The notes: generated from the letters alone by a model not told the origin. Counted from the stretch's first letter, positions 17,078 through 26,108 are shown. The stretch is 64,000 nt of DNA from Micromonospora alfalfae (GCF_022230925.1 NZ_JAKKFH010000030.1:1-64000), one strand, 5' to 3'. A program made the numbers and translations.

Positions 17078-18150
17078 GCAGGCCTCGCGGGCGGGGCGGA
17101 AATGGACTGCACACCGGTGGCAACGTCCCGGCTGCCGCTGGCTGTAATCAGACGCAGCGCCCCGTCACCGTCAAGGGTGAGTCGTCCACCGCCGCGCACC
17201 GGTCGCTCACGGACCACGGACGGTTCGTCGACACCAACCCAAACCGTTCCGTCCAGTCGCCAACGGCTCGCCGGGACGGCTATCTTGCCGCCTTCGGGAT
17301 CGCAGGTCACGACGGATAGGGACGCGTGCAGCGAGCCGTCCGCCGCCCACCACAGGTCATCGACGGCAACCTCACTGTCCGCTGGGCCGATCCGCAGCAC
17401 CGCAGCGCTGTCGGTGCCGGTGATCGAGGCCGCGGCCTGGTCGAAGATGTTGATCGGTCCCCAGTGCGCGCAGTCGCCTTGACTTCTGATCACTCCGTAC
17501 GCGAACCGTCGGCCGGACACGGCCACCGGCCGGACGTCCTGGACCGGGTCGAAACCGCTGGCCAGGACCGGTTCCCCGGTTACCGGCACGACGTAGACGG
17601 AACCTCTCTGCTCGTCCGGAGAGGTGGCGTCCGGGTCGTCGTTTCTCGGCAACGTGTGCACCATGATCAGTCCGTCAGTGCCGGCCACGACGGTCTCCGC
17701 TTGGAAGCCGGAAGGCAATCGCGCCTCCAGGGAGTCCGGCGGGTTGTCGGTGGACAGATCGGCGGTGAACAGCTTGCCGTCATCGTTCGCCCAGGCGATT
17801 CGCGCGCCGCCGATACCGGCGAAACCCAAGCAGCCGCAGGCCAATTCGCGTTGTTTGCCGGTGGCGACCTCGACCGAAACCACCTTGCCGCTGCCCTCGG
17901 AATCCCAGTCGATGGCGACCATCCCGGCGTACTTGGCGTCCGTCGTCCAGACAAGCGGACCCGCGAAGGTGCCACCGATACGGGCGACCTGCCGCTCACC
18001 GTTCAGCACGGCAAAGCCGTCGCGGTCCTGGTAGGCGAAGGCTAGTGCGCCATCCGGCTGGGCCGCCTTCTCCTCGCCACAAGCCGCGACCGTCGCAGTG
18101 AGGAGGACGCCGCCGGCTAGGACGACTGGCCATCGACGCATCAGACGCAT
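17074..18150 (-). CDS. Lipoprotein with probable beta-propeller fold
   Basis: 358 aa from the ATG at 18150 (AAGGCAAACC upstream); a longer frame lacks a signal. MRLMRRWPVVLAGGVLL ... VAAC places the lipobox Cys at residue 24. The rest is beta-rich with repeated blade-like units (PLVWTTDAKYAGMVAIDWD, GARIAWANDDGKLFTADL, DGLIMVHTLP, DDLWWAADGSLHASL), consistent with a WD40/TolB-like propeller on the outer face of the membrane. It starts 29 bp after the Lon-propeller gene and overlaps the S-4TM gene by 4 bp. The shared fold suggests interaction with the propeller of the upstream protein; inference only. Confidence 0.65.
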   Translation of the reverse strand: MRLMRRWPVVLAGGVLLTATVAACGEEKAAQPDGALAFAYQDRDGFAVLNGERQVARIGGTFAGPLVWTTDAKYAGMVAIDWDSEGSGKVVSVEVATGKQRELACGCLGFAGIGGARIAWANDDGKLFTADLSTDNPPDSLEARLPSGFQAETVVAGTDGLIMVHTLPRNDDPDATSPDEQRGSVYVVPVTGEPVLASGFDPVQDVRPVAVSGRRFAYGVIRSQGDCAHWGPINIFDQAAASITGTDSAAVLRIGPADSEVAVDDLWWAADGSLHASLSVVTCDPEGGKIAVPASRWRLDGTVWVGVDEPSVVRERPVRGGGRLTLDGDGALRLITASGSRDVATGVQSISAPPARPA

Positions 18151-18179
18151 GGTTTGCCTTCTTTCGGTGCGATGCGGTC

Positions 18180-21100
18180 TCAGCACACGGGCCGGTATTT
18201 CACGGTGGAGCCCACGAATTGGGCCCATTCGTCTTGTGACAGGTCCCGGCCGATGGCGGCACAGGCGTTCGCCCTCCGCACTCCGGGCGCCATGGACCAG
18301 ATGGCTATCTGCGCGGCGTAGCCGTCTCCGCGGACCGTAGCGAGCAGTTCGCCTGAGCTGGACGCATCCAGGTCGGCGGTCGCGCCTGCGTCACCCCAGC
18401 CGTCGGGCGAAACCTTCACATATGTTTGTGCGTTGTACACCAGGGACCGGAAGCGGGCACCGACGATCAGTTCGGAGCGTCCGGGTACCTCGCCGAGGGC
18501 AACGATGTACACGGCTTCGGGTTCTTGGAACGTACGGATCTCCGCCAGGTCAGGTTGCATGAAGACGACACTGCCTGATCCGTATGCCGCCACGATCCTG
18601 CCATCACGCAGCACCACGATCTGTCCCAGAGCGGTGGGTCCGGCGAGTTTGCGTTCGGTGATGCGGTCCAACTTCTCCGCGCTGAGGACATAGGCGGTCG
18701 GCGGCTTGGTCGAACTGCCGGCCAGAGCGACCAGGGTCCGCCCGTCCGGAGCGGCCGCGATGTCGCGGATCAGTGCGGAGAGTCGATCCTGGGCGTGAGG
18801 TTCCCACTGCCCGTTGGTGAGCCGGAACGCTCGCAGCCAGCCGCTGCGGTAACCGACGTACAACCGGTCGCCGGCGAATTCCACGGCCAAAGGGTGGTCG
18901 TCCCCGGGGGTCGGCACGGGCACTTCCCGCAGGGCGTTCAGGTCCCACACCGAAAGGCGCATGCTGTTTGTCTTGTTGTCCCGGAAGGTGGCGGCGCCCC
19001 AGGAGCCGGTGTCGTCAGCCGCGATCGTCTCGATGAAGCTGTTCTTCGGCGCCGGCAGGCCGAGTCGCCCGGCGAGGAACGGCTTGGTGGCGGCGGCTCG
19101 CAACACGTACACCCCGGAGAAGCCACCGACCAGAAGATGCGGCCCGGCCCACCGGGCGAAGCGAGCGCCGTGGTCATCTATGAGGCGCAGCGTCAGGAAG
19201 GTGTCGAGCTCGGCGGAGTGCAGCTCTGCCAGCCCGTCGTGCAACCAGATCACGTGCCCTCCGGCGGCATGGATCGTCCCGCCGCGACCGGCATTGAAGG
19301 CCCGCCGCCCGTCATCGAGGTCCCACAGCGCCGCGGCCCCGGTACGCCGATCGACGGCCGAGACGTGCGAGTTGGAAACCTCGGAGATGTCGTATGGCCC
19401 ATTCTCGGTAATTGTCGACAATTGGCCCCGCACATCGACGGTGACCAGCTTATTCCCGATCGTTCCGGCAGCCACCCGCTTCTTCGCCCCGACGATGGCT
19501 GAGCCGTGGAGCGTGAGTCCGTCCGGCGCACGCAAGATGGTGTTTACCGTGCACAGCGGGAAGGCGACGGTCACCACCCGGTCCTCAAGGGTCAGCAGCA
19601 GGCCGTCGTCGCTCACCTCGATCGACTGGACGGCCTTCATTGCCGGACACTTCAGCAGCGGCCCCCGGCCGTCGAGGGAGAACCGCCGCACACCGTCGAG
19701 CCCGGCCGTGTAGAGATGCTTCGCGTCGCCGTCAATGGCCATCTCGGTGACGGCGTGCGAACCGTACAGGCCGCCGCTGTCGGTGCCGGGGTAAGTGATC
19801 GGCTCGGGTTCTACGGTCCAAGCGCCCTTGTCCCGTCTGACCAGCAGGATGCGCCGGTCGGAGAGCCCGATCGCAGCGGTGCCCTTGTCCGACACCGCCG
19901 ACGCGGTCGCGTGCACCTGTCCGGCCGCCATGACGAGGCCGGGTGGGAGATTCTCGGACCAGAGAACGTCGCGGCTACCGGTGTCGATCAGGCGGATCGT
20001 GCCCGCATCTCCGGTAATCACCGCGAGGTCGCCGGACACGGACAGGGCCGCATGACGAAACGCTCCGGCCGTCGAACGGTAAATCTTGGCAAGGCTTCCA
20101 CGGTCCTGGCTGAGGCTGTCGAAGACGGTGGTCTTCTGACCGGCCAGCGCGGCGATGTCGTCACTCGCCATCGCCAGCAGCAGATCCTGACCATCAGCGC
20201 CGGGACTACGCAGCGCTGCCTCACCCACCTGTGCGGCCAGCGACTGCAGCTGGGTGGCTCGTGCCTCCTGCCGTTGCCACAGGCCGAATCCGGTGGCTGC
20301 CAAGGCAACGGCACCGACGAGGATGAGCACCGCCAACTGGACCTTGCGCCGCTGTGGCCGCCGGCTGAGCCGGGCGGCCTCGGTTACGCTTTCAGCTTTG
20401 AGAATGGTCGGATTCGCACCGGAGGTGCGGTTCATCTCGACGACCCTCGCGTAATCGTCCGCGGGCACGATCAGCCTCAGACGCTGATCCACCTCCTTGA
20501 GCTTCGCCGAGTAGCCGCCCACCGCGCACAACACATCCGGCCGGTTGCGGTCAATTGCCCCGACGATGAGGGTGTCGGGACGCCGCTCGCTGAAGCCTAA
20601 GCCGCGCAGGATCGGCCTGCGACGGGTCAGATCACGGTGCAGGACGGCGAAGGCGCCGCCGATCGATGGCCCGGTGAGGCGAGTGAGCTGCCGGCCGTCA
20701 GTGGACGCCGACCACAGCAGAGCACCAGGCAACGTCGCAGACACTTGGCGAACGTCTCCAAGCATGTCCTGGAAGGTGGAATCGACCGCGCAGAGCATCA
20801 TAGTGGCGGGATCCGGAGCCAGCACCGACGGCAAGCCAGGCACCACACTCAGCGTCAGGGTTGCTCGCTGACCGCTCTCACCGATGTCGAAGACCACGCC
20901 GCAAGAAGGCCCTGCCTTCCGTACAGGTAGCCGTCCGGCCAAGTCGAGCAGCCACAACCAAGCGGTGAGACGCATAGGATCACGCAGCGTCTCACCGTCA
21001 GTGAGCACGCCGATTCGGCTGCCCGCACGGTCGCCGAGGAGACTCAGCACAGCGGCCACCTCGTCCGCGGAGGCCGCTCCCTCATTCCCTGACGGCGTCA

Positions 21101-21494
21101 GGCAAAGACGCGAGGCTGCCAGCCAGTGCTCAGCGATAGCCAGATAGCCCCGTGGAGCCGGTTCGTGACAATCATCGACGAGGAGCGCGAGCCCCAGCGC
21201 GGACAGCGCGCGCAGGGCGTGTGCGACGGTCGACTCACTCAGCGGCCGATACGGGCTGGACAGGACATCATGCGCGACTCGGTGCTCCGCGCCGGCGGGC
21301 AGTTCCTTGTGCCGCCTTGTCCTTCCCGCGCAGGCCAGCTTTAACGCCTCAAGGTCTCCCTCCTTGACGGCTCGACGAATCGCCTGGACTAGGACCTGCG
21401 ACGCGCCGATCAGAAGATTGCGTCGGTCATCCAGCCGCATCTCCAGCAGTTCCCCGAGACTGGCACTCGCGACTGCACTGTCTGATGGGGTCAC
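18180..21494 (-). CDS. Lon-like protease domain - transmembrane helix - beta-propeller protein
   Basis: 1104 aa, GTG start overlapping the upstream stop (GTGA). Residues ~1-200 are helical. About 205-345 match the Lon (S16) proteolytic fold: LTGPSIGGAFAVL with candidate nucleophile Ser277, DTLIVGAIDR, then CAVGGYSAKL with Lys331 at the sixth position of the GGxxxK segment, as in Lon, and LIVPADDY. A single helix follows at ~385-403 after the basic QRRK, predicting N-terminus inside. Residues ~410-1070 form a WD40-like propeller (GTIRLIDTGSRDVLW, AALWDLDDGRRAF, LSVWDLNALREVPV), ending in the ACAAIGRDLSQDEW motif common to WD40 conflict proteins. Likely a membrane sensor that controls a cytosolic protease; no Lon ATPase domain is present. 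Confidence 0.7.
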   Translation of the reverse strand: MTPSDSAVASASLGELLEMRLDDRRNLLIGASQVLVQAIRRAVKEGDLEALKLACAGRTRRHKELPAGAEHRVAHDVLSSPYRPLSESTVAHALRALSALGLALLVDDCHEPAPRGYLAIAEHWLAASRLCLTPSGNEGAASADEVAAVLSLLGDRAGSRIGVLTDGETLRDPMRLTAWLWLLDLAGRLPVRKAGPSCGVVFDIGESGQRATLTLSVVPGLPSVLAPDPATMMLCAVDSTFQDMLGDVRQVSATLPGALLWSASTDGRQLTRLTGPSIGGAFAVLHRDLTRRRPILRGLGFSERRPDTLIVGAIDRNRPDVLCAVGGYSAKLKEVDQRLRLIVPADDYARVVEMNRTSGANPTILKAESVTEAARLSRRPQRRKVQLAVLILVGAVALAATGFGLWQRQEARATQLQSLAAQVGEAALRSPGADGQDLLLAMASDDIAALAGQKTTVFDSLSQDRGSLAKIYRSTAGAFRHAALSVSGDLAVITGDAGTIRLIDTGSRDVLWSENLPPGLVMAAGQVHATASAVSDKGTAAIGLSDRRILLVRRDKGAWTVEPEPITYPGTDSGGLYGSHAVTEMAIDGDAKHLYTAGLDGVRRFSLDGRGPLLKCPAMKAVQSIEVSDDGLLLTLEDRVVTVAFPLCTVNTILRAPDGLTLHGSAIVGAKKRVAAGTIGNKLVTVDVRGQLSTITENGPYDISEVSNSHVSAVDRRTGAAALWDLDDGRRAFNAGRGGTIHAAGGHVIWLHDGLAELHSAELDTFLTLRLIDDHGARFARWAGPHLLVGGFSGVYVLRAAATKPFLAGRLGLPAPKNSFIETIAADDTGSWGAATFRDNKTNSMRLSVWDLNALREVPVPTPGDDHPLAVEFAGDRLYVGYRSGWLRAFRLTNGQWEPHAQDRLSALIRDIAAAPDGRTLVALAGSSTKPPTAYVLSAEKLDRITERKLAGPTALGQIVVLRDGRIVAAYGSGSVVFMQPDLAEIRTFQEPEAVYIVALGEVPGRSELIVGARFRSLVYNAQTYVKVSPDGWGDAGATADLDASSSGELLATVRGDGYAAQIAIWSMAPGVRRANACAAIGRDLSQDEWAQFVGSTVKYRPVC

Positions 21495-22765
21495 TCAGGC
21501 TCTCCGAAGCGCACGGCAGCTACCCGGACAGCATGCGAGGCTGGCAGTTCCTCGGCCGCCTCCAGCCACGTGTTCCCGGTCTCGAATTCACTGACCCGGA
21601 TGGATCTGAGCAGGATCGCCGGGTCGGTGAAGCGCAGAGCCGCCAAGCCGACAGGCACATCGTCGGCGCTGACGACGAAAGTGCGCCCAGGAAGTGGCAC
21701 CTCGACGGAACCTGTCAGCTGGTCATCCTCAAGCCGAAGCGCCACCCAGTAGATCCGGTCCTCAGCCGGCGCCTGCGGTAGCTCGACCCGGATCGCGAGG
21801 AACAGCGGTAGCACAGCGACATCGGCGGCCGCGAGGTAGGCGCTGATGGTCAGCAGGCCACGGGCCGAGCGGGTCGCCGCCAGGGAGAACCCGGCCTCGC
21901 CGAAACGATCGGTCTGCTGCTCCCGCTCATTCCCGGCTGCCGCAGCCGCGAGATGCGGCTCCAATGCGATGTAGAGAGAGTCGCGATCGCCCGCCGAATC
22001 GGTCAGGGCCTGCCTTCTGGCACGCACCGCGAAGGCGTAGATCGGCTCTGCGTCAGCAATCGCCGTCAGCAGAGTGGCCAGTGCGGAGCGAGGTGACTCC
22101 GGAATGCGGCGAACATCGGCTCGCCTCAGTGCGGTGAGGAGGTTCTGAATACCCTGCTGCTGGACGTCAGCCCGCGCGGCTCGCTGCCCAGCGTCCAGCT
22201 GCTCCAGCGCCGCGGTAAGCCCTCGTACCGCGGAGGAGAACCAGTGCCGCAACACGATCGGCGCACCGCGGGCGGCTTCGCCGATGGTCGCCCGCGCGAG
22301 TTGCTCGGCCAGCCGTTGCACCAGGTGCCAGTCGAGGATGTGGAACAGGTCAGTAGGCGGTGCAGAGCCGGACTCGGCGACCAAGCGCTTGAGCAGCAGA
22401 TACCGAAGCTGGAGCGGCTCGTCGGTCAAAACGGTCCATCCCGGCCCGGAGGTGATGTCCGGCCAGTGCCGCTCCGCGTCGGCGACAGCGGCCAGACCGG
22501 CTTCGCTCACCGGCAGCCCCTGACCGTAGTTGTCGAGTTCCACAACGATCGCACCCGTGCCGTCCTCGATAAGCGCAAGCGCGAGCTCGGCGCGCGGGGA
22601 TTGCCCGATTCGTATGGCGGGTACCCGCGCCCTGGTCCACTCGGTCCCGAACCACGGGAGCGTACGCGCGTCTGCCTGCTCGCGTCCGCCGTTGATCGGG
22701 CCGATCTCTCCGGATGCGGACAGCCGCGCAACCCATGTGCTCAGTGGCCGATGCACGCTGGTCAT
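21491..22765 (-). CDS. Unrecognised 424-aa protein of the Lon/S-4TM operon
   Basis: The start ATG at 22765 overlaps the upstream stop (ATGA), which decides the start; the stop in turn overlaps the next gene's GTG. The protein is soluble, with no signal or membrane helix. The N-terminal ~100 residues contain GWTVLTDEPLQLRYLLLKRL; the middle is helical (FHILDWHLVQRLAEQLARAT); the C-terminal ~150 residues are beta-rich (LPLFLAIRVELPQAPAED, IYWVALRLEDDQLTGSVEV, PGRTFVVSADDVPVGLAAL). I recognise no catalytic motif. Its position between a nucleotidyltransferase and a protease-propeller suggests an adaptor or substrate; inference. Confidence 0.6.
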   Translation of the reverse strand: MTSVHRPLSTWVARLSASGEIGPINGGREQADARTLPWFGTEWTRARVPAIRIGQSPRAELALALIEDGTGAIVVELDNYGQGLPVSEAGLAAVADAERHWPDITSGPGWTVLTDEPLQLRYLLLKRLVAESGSAPPTDLFHILDWHLVQRLAEQLARATIGEAARGAPIVLRHWFSSAVRGLTAALEQLDAGQRAARADVQQQGIQNLLTALRRADVRRIPESPRSALATLLTAIADAEPIYAFAVRARRQALTDSAGDRDSLYIALEPHLAAAAAGNEREQQTDRFGEAGFSLAATRSARGLLTISAYLAAADVAVLPLFLAIRVELPQAPAEDRIYWVALRLEDDQLTGSVEVPLPGRTFVVSADDVPVGLAALRFTDPAILLRSIRVSEFETGNTWLEAAEELPASHAVRVAAVRFGEPE

Positions 22766-23853
22766 GACCGCACCCCCAAGAGCTTGCCGATCAGTGCGGC
22801 GGCTTCCACGCCGATGAGACGGGCGGTCTGTAACTGCCGTGCGGCACCCGCGCCCGAAAGGTATTCCCGATGGTCGTCGCGGATACTTTTCCAGAGGAGG
22901 CCGGGCAGCCCTTCCCAGTGTCCGGCGGGGAGTTCCTCCGCCCACCGCCGCAGGTCGTCGAGCCGCGCACTGACGCCTTCGTCCTCCCACCGCAGCACCA
23001 ACCTGATCGCGCGGATGACCACAACGGCCGTTTCTCGCGGCTTGCGCGACGCCCTGCAGCAGACGATGCGCCGCGTCCCACCAGTCAGATCGTCGACGCC
23101 TCGCCCGGTCGGGTCGACGACGACCGCTCGGCGCCGGTCGTAGTACAGGCTGTTAACGGTCAAGTCACGGTGGCGCGCATCATCGGCGAAGTCGCTGCTG
23201 GTGCCAGGAAGCCGAAACCCCGAAAGAGCTAAGCTGCGGTACTCGACGAGCGCAGTCTCTGCGAGCTCTGGATCCTCCGGCGCGGTCCAGCAGACCAGGG
23301 TGTCAGGGGACAGTCGCATGTCACTCTCGCTGCCGCCGAGAACCTTCAAGACGTCATACATGACGTCGTGGAATCTGCCGGGCGGCGCAGTGCCGGCCAA
23401 GTCAAGGTCACGTACCACTTCCGGCCCGGTTCCAGCAACGAGGTCACGGACCGCACCGCCAGCGATATACACCTCGTGCTGTGCCTCCCGCAACGCCTCG
23501 AACAACGCGGACGCCATTCCGCGCCAACTCGCGTCCGGGCGGCCCAGCAGAGCTTCCACTCGATCGCTGAGCCCGTCGGAGACTTCGTCGGCGAACCGCC
23601 GCGACTGCGGGGGTAGCCGGTCGAATGGCCCGACGCCAACTCGATCAGCCTCCCGGGCGTCCACCGGGACAATTACCGTGGGGACCTTCGCCAGCTCCTG
23701 GTCACCCTCGAACAGGAGCCGGTCGTTGTAGCGGGTGGGTGGCATCGGTTCTTCCGCATACGCGAACCCGGCTACCTTCCGGCCGCGCAAGATGTCACCG
23801 GCCAGTATCGGCCCGTCTGGCTTACGGGAACTCGAAGCAGAGACGTGAAACAC
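22762..23853 (-). CDS. CCA-adding-enzyme-like nucleotidyltransferase, first gene of the operon
   Basis: About 363 aa from the GTG at 23853 (AAAGGG nearby); the start is uncertain. An N-terminal ~110-residue extension of unknown function precedes a class II polyA_pol head: VYIAGGAVRDL at ~130-138, RDLDLAG with candidate catalytic Asp149 and Asp151, ARHRDLTVNSLYYD at ~226-239, and DPTGRGVDDLTGG. The normal RNA-binding C-terminus of a housekeeping CCA enzyme is short. It probably transfers nucleotides to tRNA 3' ends or another acceptor, or makes a signal. Overlaps of 4 bp link it to the next gene. A housekeeping tRNA repair role is unlikely given the context. Confidence 0.75.
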   Translation of the reverse strand: MFHVSASSSRKPDGPILAGDILRGRKVAGFAYAEEPMPPTRYNDRLLFEGDQELAKVPTVIVPVDAREADRVGVGPFDRLPPQSRRFADEVSDGLSDRVEALLGRPDASWRGMASALFEALREAQHEVYIAGGAVRDLVAGTGPEVVRDLDLAGTAPPGRFHDVMYDVLKVLGGSESDMRLSPDTLVCWTAPEDPELAETALVEYRSLALSGFRLPGTSSDFADDARHRDLTVNSLYYDRRRAVVVDPTGRGVDDLTGGTRRIVCCRASRKPRETAVVVIRAIRLVLRWEDEGVSARLDDLRRWAEELPAGHWEGLPGLLWKSIRDDHREYLSGAGAARQLQTARLIGVEAAALIGKLLGVRS

Positions 23854-24223
23854 GCAGAATCCCTTTGCGGTAAACCAGGATCGACGCGTCGACCGGCAAC
23901 CATGACCACGGTACATCACCGGTCGGTGTGGACAAGCGTCGAAGCCTGGGCGCAGCTGTCACACGGGATGATCCGAGTGATCTCGCGGCCCGCAGCGAGT
24001 CCTTGACTCTAACAACGTCTACTTTCGATGTCACGGCTCGACAGTGTCGGGATGCTGACCCTAAGGGAGGAGCCGTGAGTAGTGGGCTTGACCCGGCGCG
24101 CCGGCCACCACCGCGTACGGCGCTGGACCATGTCCGGCTCGCCACAGACAGCTCTTGCGGTAGGGAGACGATGCCCGCTGGCCCCTCGCTTCGACACTGC
24201 GTAACGATGACAAGAGTTGACAA

Positions 24224-24484
24224 CACAGGGTTACCAACCGTCACGGTACCGGACTTTTCATTGATCGTCATGACCCGTCGTTGAACTGCGCAGACCCCGT
24301 GTTCGACTCGTCAACGCTTGCCACTGACAGTCGATCCTTGACACGGGTTTTCGGGGGGTAAATGAGGGGACCGCTGCCGTTGCCGGGACGGTTGCACGGC
24401 CCCTGCCTCGCGTCGGTGGATGCGACGTGGGGGGCTCTTTAAGCCCTCTTGGTAGCGGACGTCTGCCCGTTACCGCAGCCGAGC
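24224..24484. repeat. Long direct repeat, right boundary of the cassette (att-arm copy 4)
   Basis: Highly similar to 15031-15293 in the same orientation, including the core from GTTACC at 24230 to GGGGTAA at 24362. It lies ~370 bp upstream of the nucleotidyltransferase start. The stretch 23854-24551 holds no gene that I can support besides this repeat. Confidence 0.85.
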
Positions 24485-24551
24485 ATCGCACGACCAGCCT
24501 GCACGAGTTGACGCTGCTCAGGAGGCTTAAAGAGAGATAACGACGCGGTCT

Positions 24552-25010
24552 TCACAGGGCCCAATGTGCAGGGTGTTCGTCAGTACCGAAGCGCGGAGCA
24601 TGCCGGCCCTTCACACCAACGGTGACGCCCTCGCTGGTGGTGCTTGACCGATCGAAGTTGTGTTTCGTAGCGATCGACGGAACGACCATCCCGACCGAGG
24701 CCCATCTGTCCAGCACTGCGACCGCGTCGGGGTCGAACACCTCGTCGTGTGAATCGGTGGCCGCATCAACGACGGCCGCGCAACGGCATCGTCCGGTGAC
24801 ACCGTGAACTCGAGCTGGGGCACCCGGCCGGAGTCCGTCACGCAGTGGGTGGAACTGACCTGGCCGTCGGCCGTTCGCGTCGGCCGGGTCTGGGTGTACC
24901 TCTTTGACGACAGCGGCGGCGTCCGGTGCCGGCGTTGTGGAATCTGCAGTCGCTGAGGTGGGCTTGGCGCTGGCGCCTGCGGCTCCCCGTGATGCCCGTT
25001 GGATGATCAT
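24552..25010 (-). CDS. Doubtful small protein, possibly frameshifted
   Basis: A 152-aa open frame whose ATG overlaps the stop of the upstream small membrane-protein gene (ATGA). The N-terminal ~40 residues are Ala/Thr/Pro-rich. Around 24790-24840 another frame carries TDSGRVPQLEFTVSPDDA, which looks more protein-like, so a frameshift is possible. The C-terminal half contains PDAVAVLDRWASVGMVVP and KHNFDRSSTTSEGVTV. No family is recognised. The overlap is the main support. Confidence 0.35.
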   Translation of the reverse strand: MIIQRASRGAAGASAKPTSATADSTTPAPDAAAVVKEVHPDPADANGRRPGQFHPLRDGLRPGAPARVHGVTGRCRCAAVVDAATDSHDEVFDPDAVAVLDRWASVGMVVPSIATKHNFDRSSTTSEGVTVGVKGRHAPRFGTDEHPAHWAL

Positions 25011-25210
25011 GGCAACTGGTTCTTCTTGCCCGGGCGCAACGCCTTGACTAGTTCAGCCATCGCCTTGATCGCCTCGACGCGCTTGGACTTCTCTACAAGC
25101 AACAGCGCGCAGATGAACATGATCATTATGGCAGCCATTGGCGTGCAGGTGACCAGCACAGCCGCCCATGGACCGTTTGCCATCAGCGGTTCTAGGAACG
25201 TCAGCCCCAC
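25007..25210 (-). CDS. Small single-helix membrane protein
   Basis: 67 aa from a GTG start, or shorter from the Met of MANGPW. One strong membrane helix (AAVLVTCTPMAAIMIMFICALLL) is followed by a basic amphipathic tail (VEKSKRVEAIKAMAELVKAL). Its stop overlaps the next frame. No family is recognised; the ribosome-binding site is weak. The 440 bp upstream (25211-25650) shows no supported gene. Confidence 0.45.
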   Translation of the reverse strand: MGLTFLEPLMANGPWAAVLVTCTPMAAIMIMFICALLLVEKSKRVEAIKAMAELVKALRPGKKNQLP

Positions 25211-25650
25211 GTCTTGCCCCTCGACTCGTGTGGTCGAGAAGGGCGCAGGGCTCAGCTCGACCAGTGCATGACTGGTGAAGCTGAGTTCCCCGCGTACCGG
25301 CTGAACGGCGAGAAGGTCTCAGATAGTGCAGTAGTGCAGGTCTTGCAATGTGCCCGTACTCAGGCCCTACAAAGCACCGGTCCCCTGGGTCTCTTCCAGG
25401 ACTTCCAGGACACCGGACTGACTTTCGCGTCACAGCCGAGTTTTAGCTTTATACCCCAGCGATCCTCACAGAGGTCGGGGGCGCGTCAGTCGGTGCGGGC
25501 CCCTGACTCAGGGGCCCTGCTCCGCGTTGGATCGTACCCGACCGGCACAACAGGTGAACACCCTCTAGCCGGTCTGCATGGTTCACGCGCCGCTGTGGCA
25601 TGGGCCAGTGGCGTCTGACATGGACAGTTCCGGGCCGACCGGCGAAAGCC

Positions 25651-26108
25651 TCACAACCGGTCGCCCCGTTGCGTTGGCAGCGGCGGCCTAGTCATCTCGT
25701 TCTTCAACCCGGCACGTGCGGCGACCTGCCTCAGCAGGTACCCGAAGGCACGCCTCATCCACTCCTGATACTCATCGTCAGGCAGTGGCAGCGGTTCGGA
25801 AGTAGCGCGACATCCGCGCTGCCACCGTCCGCGGCTGATTTCAACAAACGCGGCACTGCAGCGGAGCGCCGAGCGGACCTTCACTGCTGCGTACTCCGGC
25901 GACTCCGTCATGCGCAAGGCGGCAGCGATCTCGCGGGCGAGCATGCCCTCGTTCGAGCCGAGGGCGAGGGTTCGAGCGATGCGCTCGCTCAACGCGGTCA
26001 CTCGGGCCGGTTCGACTGCACGCCCGGTTTGGGTCTGGACAGCTGTGGCGTAAGTGGTCAGCAGCTCGAACCCGAACGGGCCCGCGACACTCAAGACACG
26101 CTGGGCCG
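25651..26108 (-). pseudogene. C-terminal part of a gene truncated by IS6
   Basis: The minus-strand frame continues from the IS edge at 26108 through ALSERIARTLALGSNEGMLA and REIAAALRMTESPEYA to the stop at 25651 (PLPTQRGDRL). The middle resembles a helix-turn-helix. The start and N-terminus are missing, and no continuation is recognised on the far side of the IS, implying an IS-associated deletion. Confidence 0.45.
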
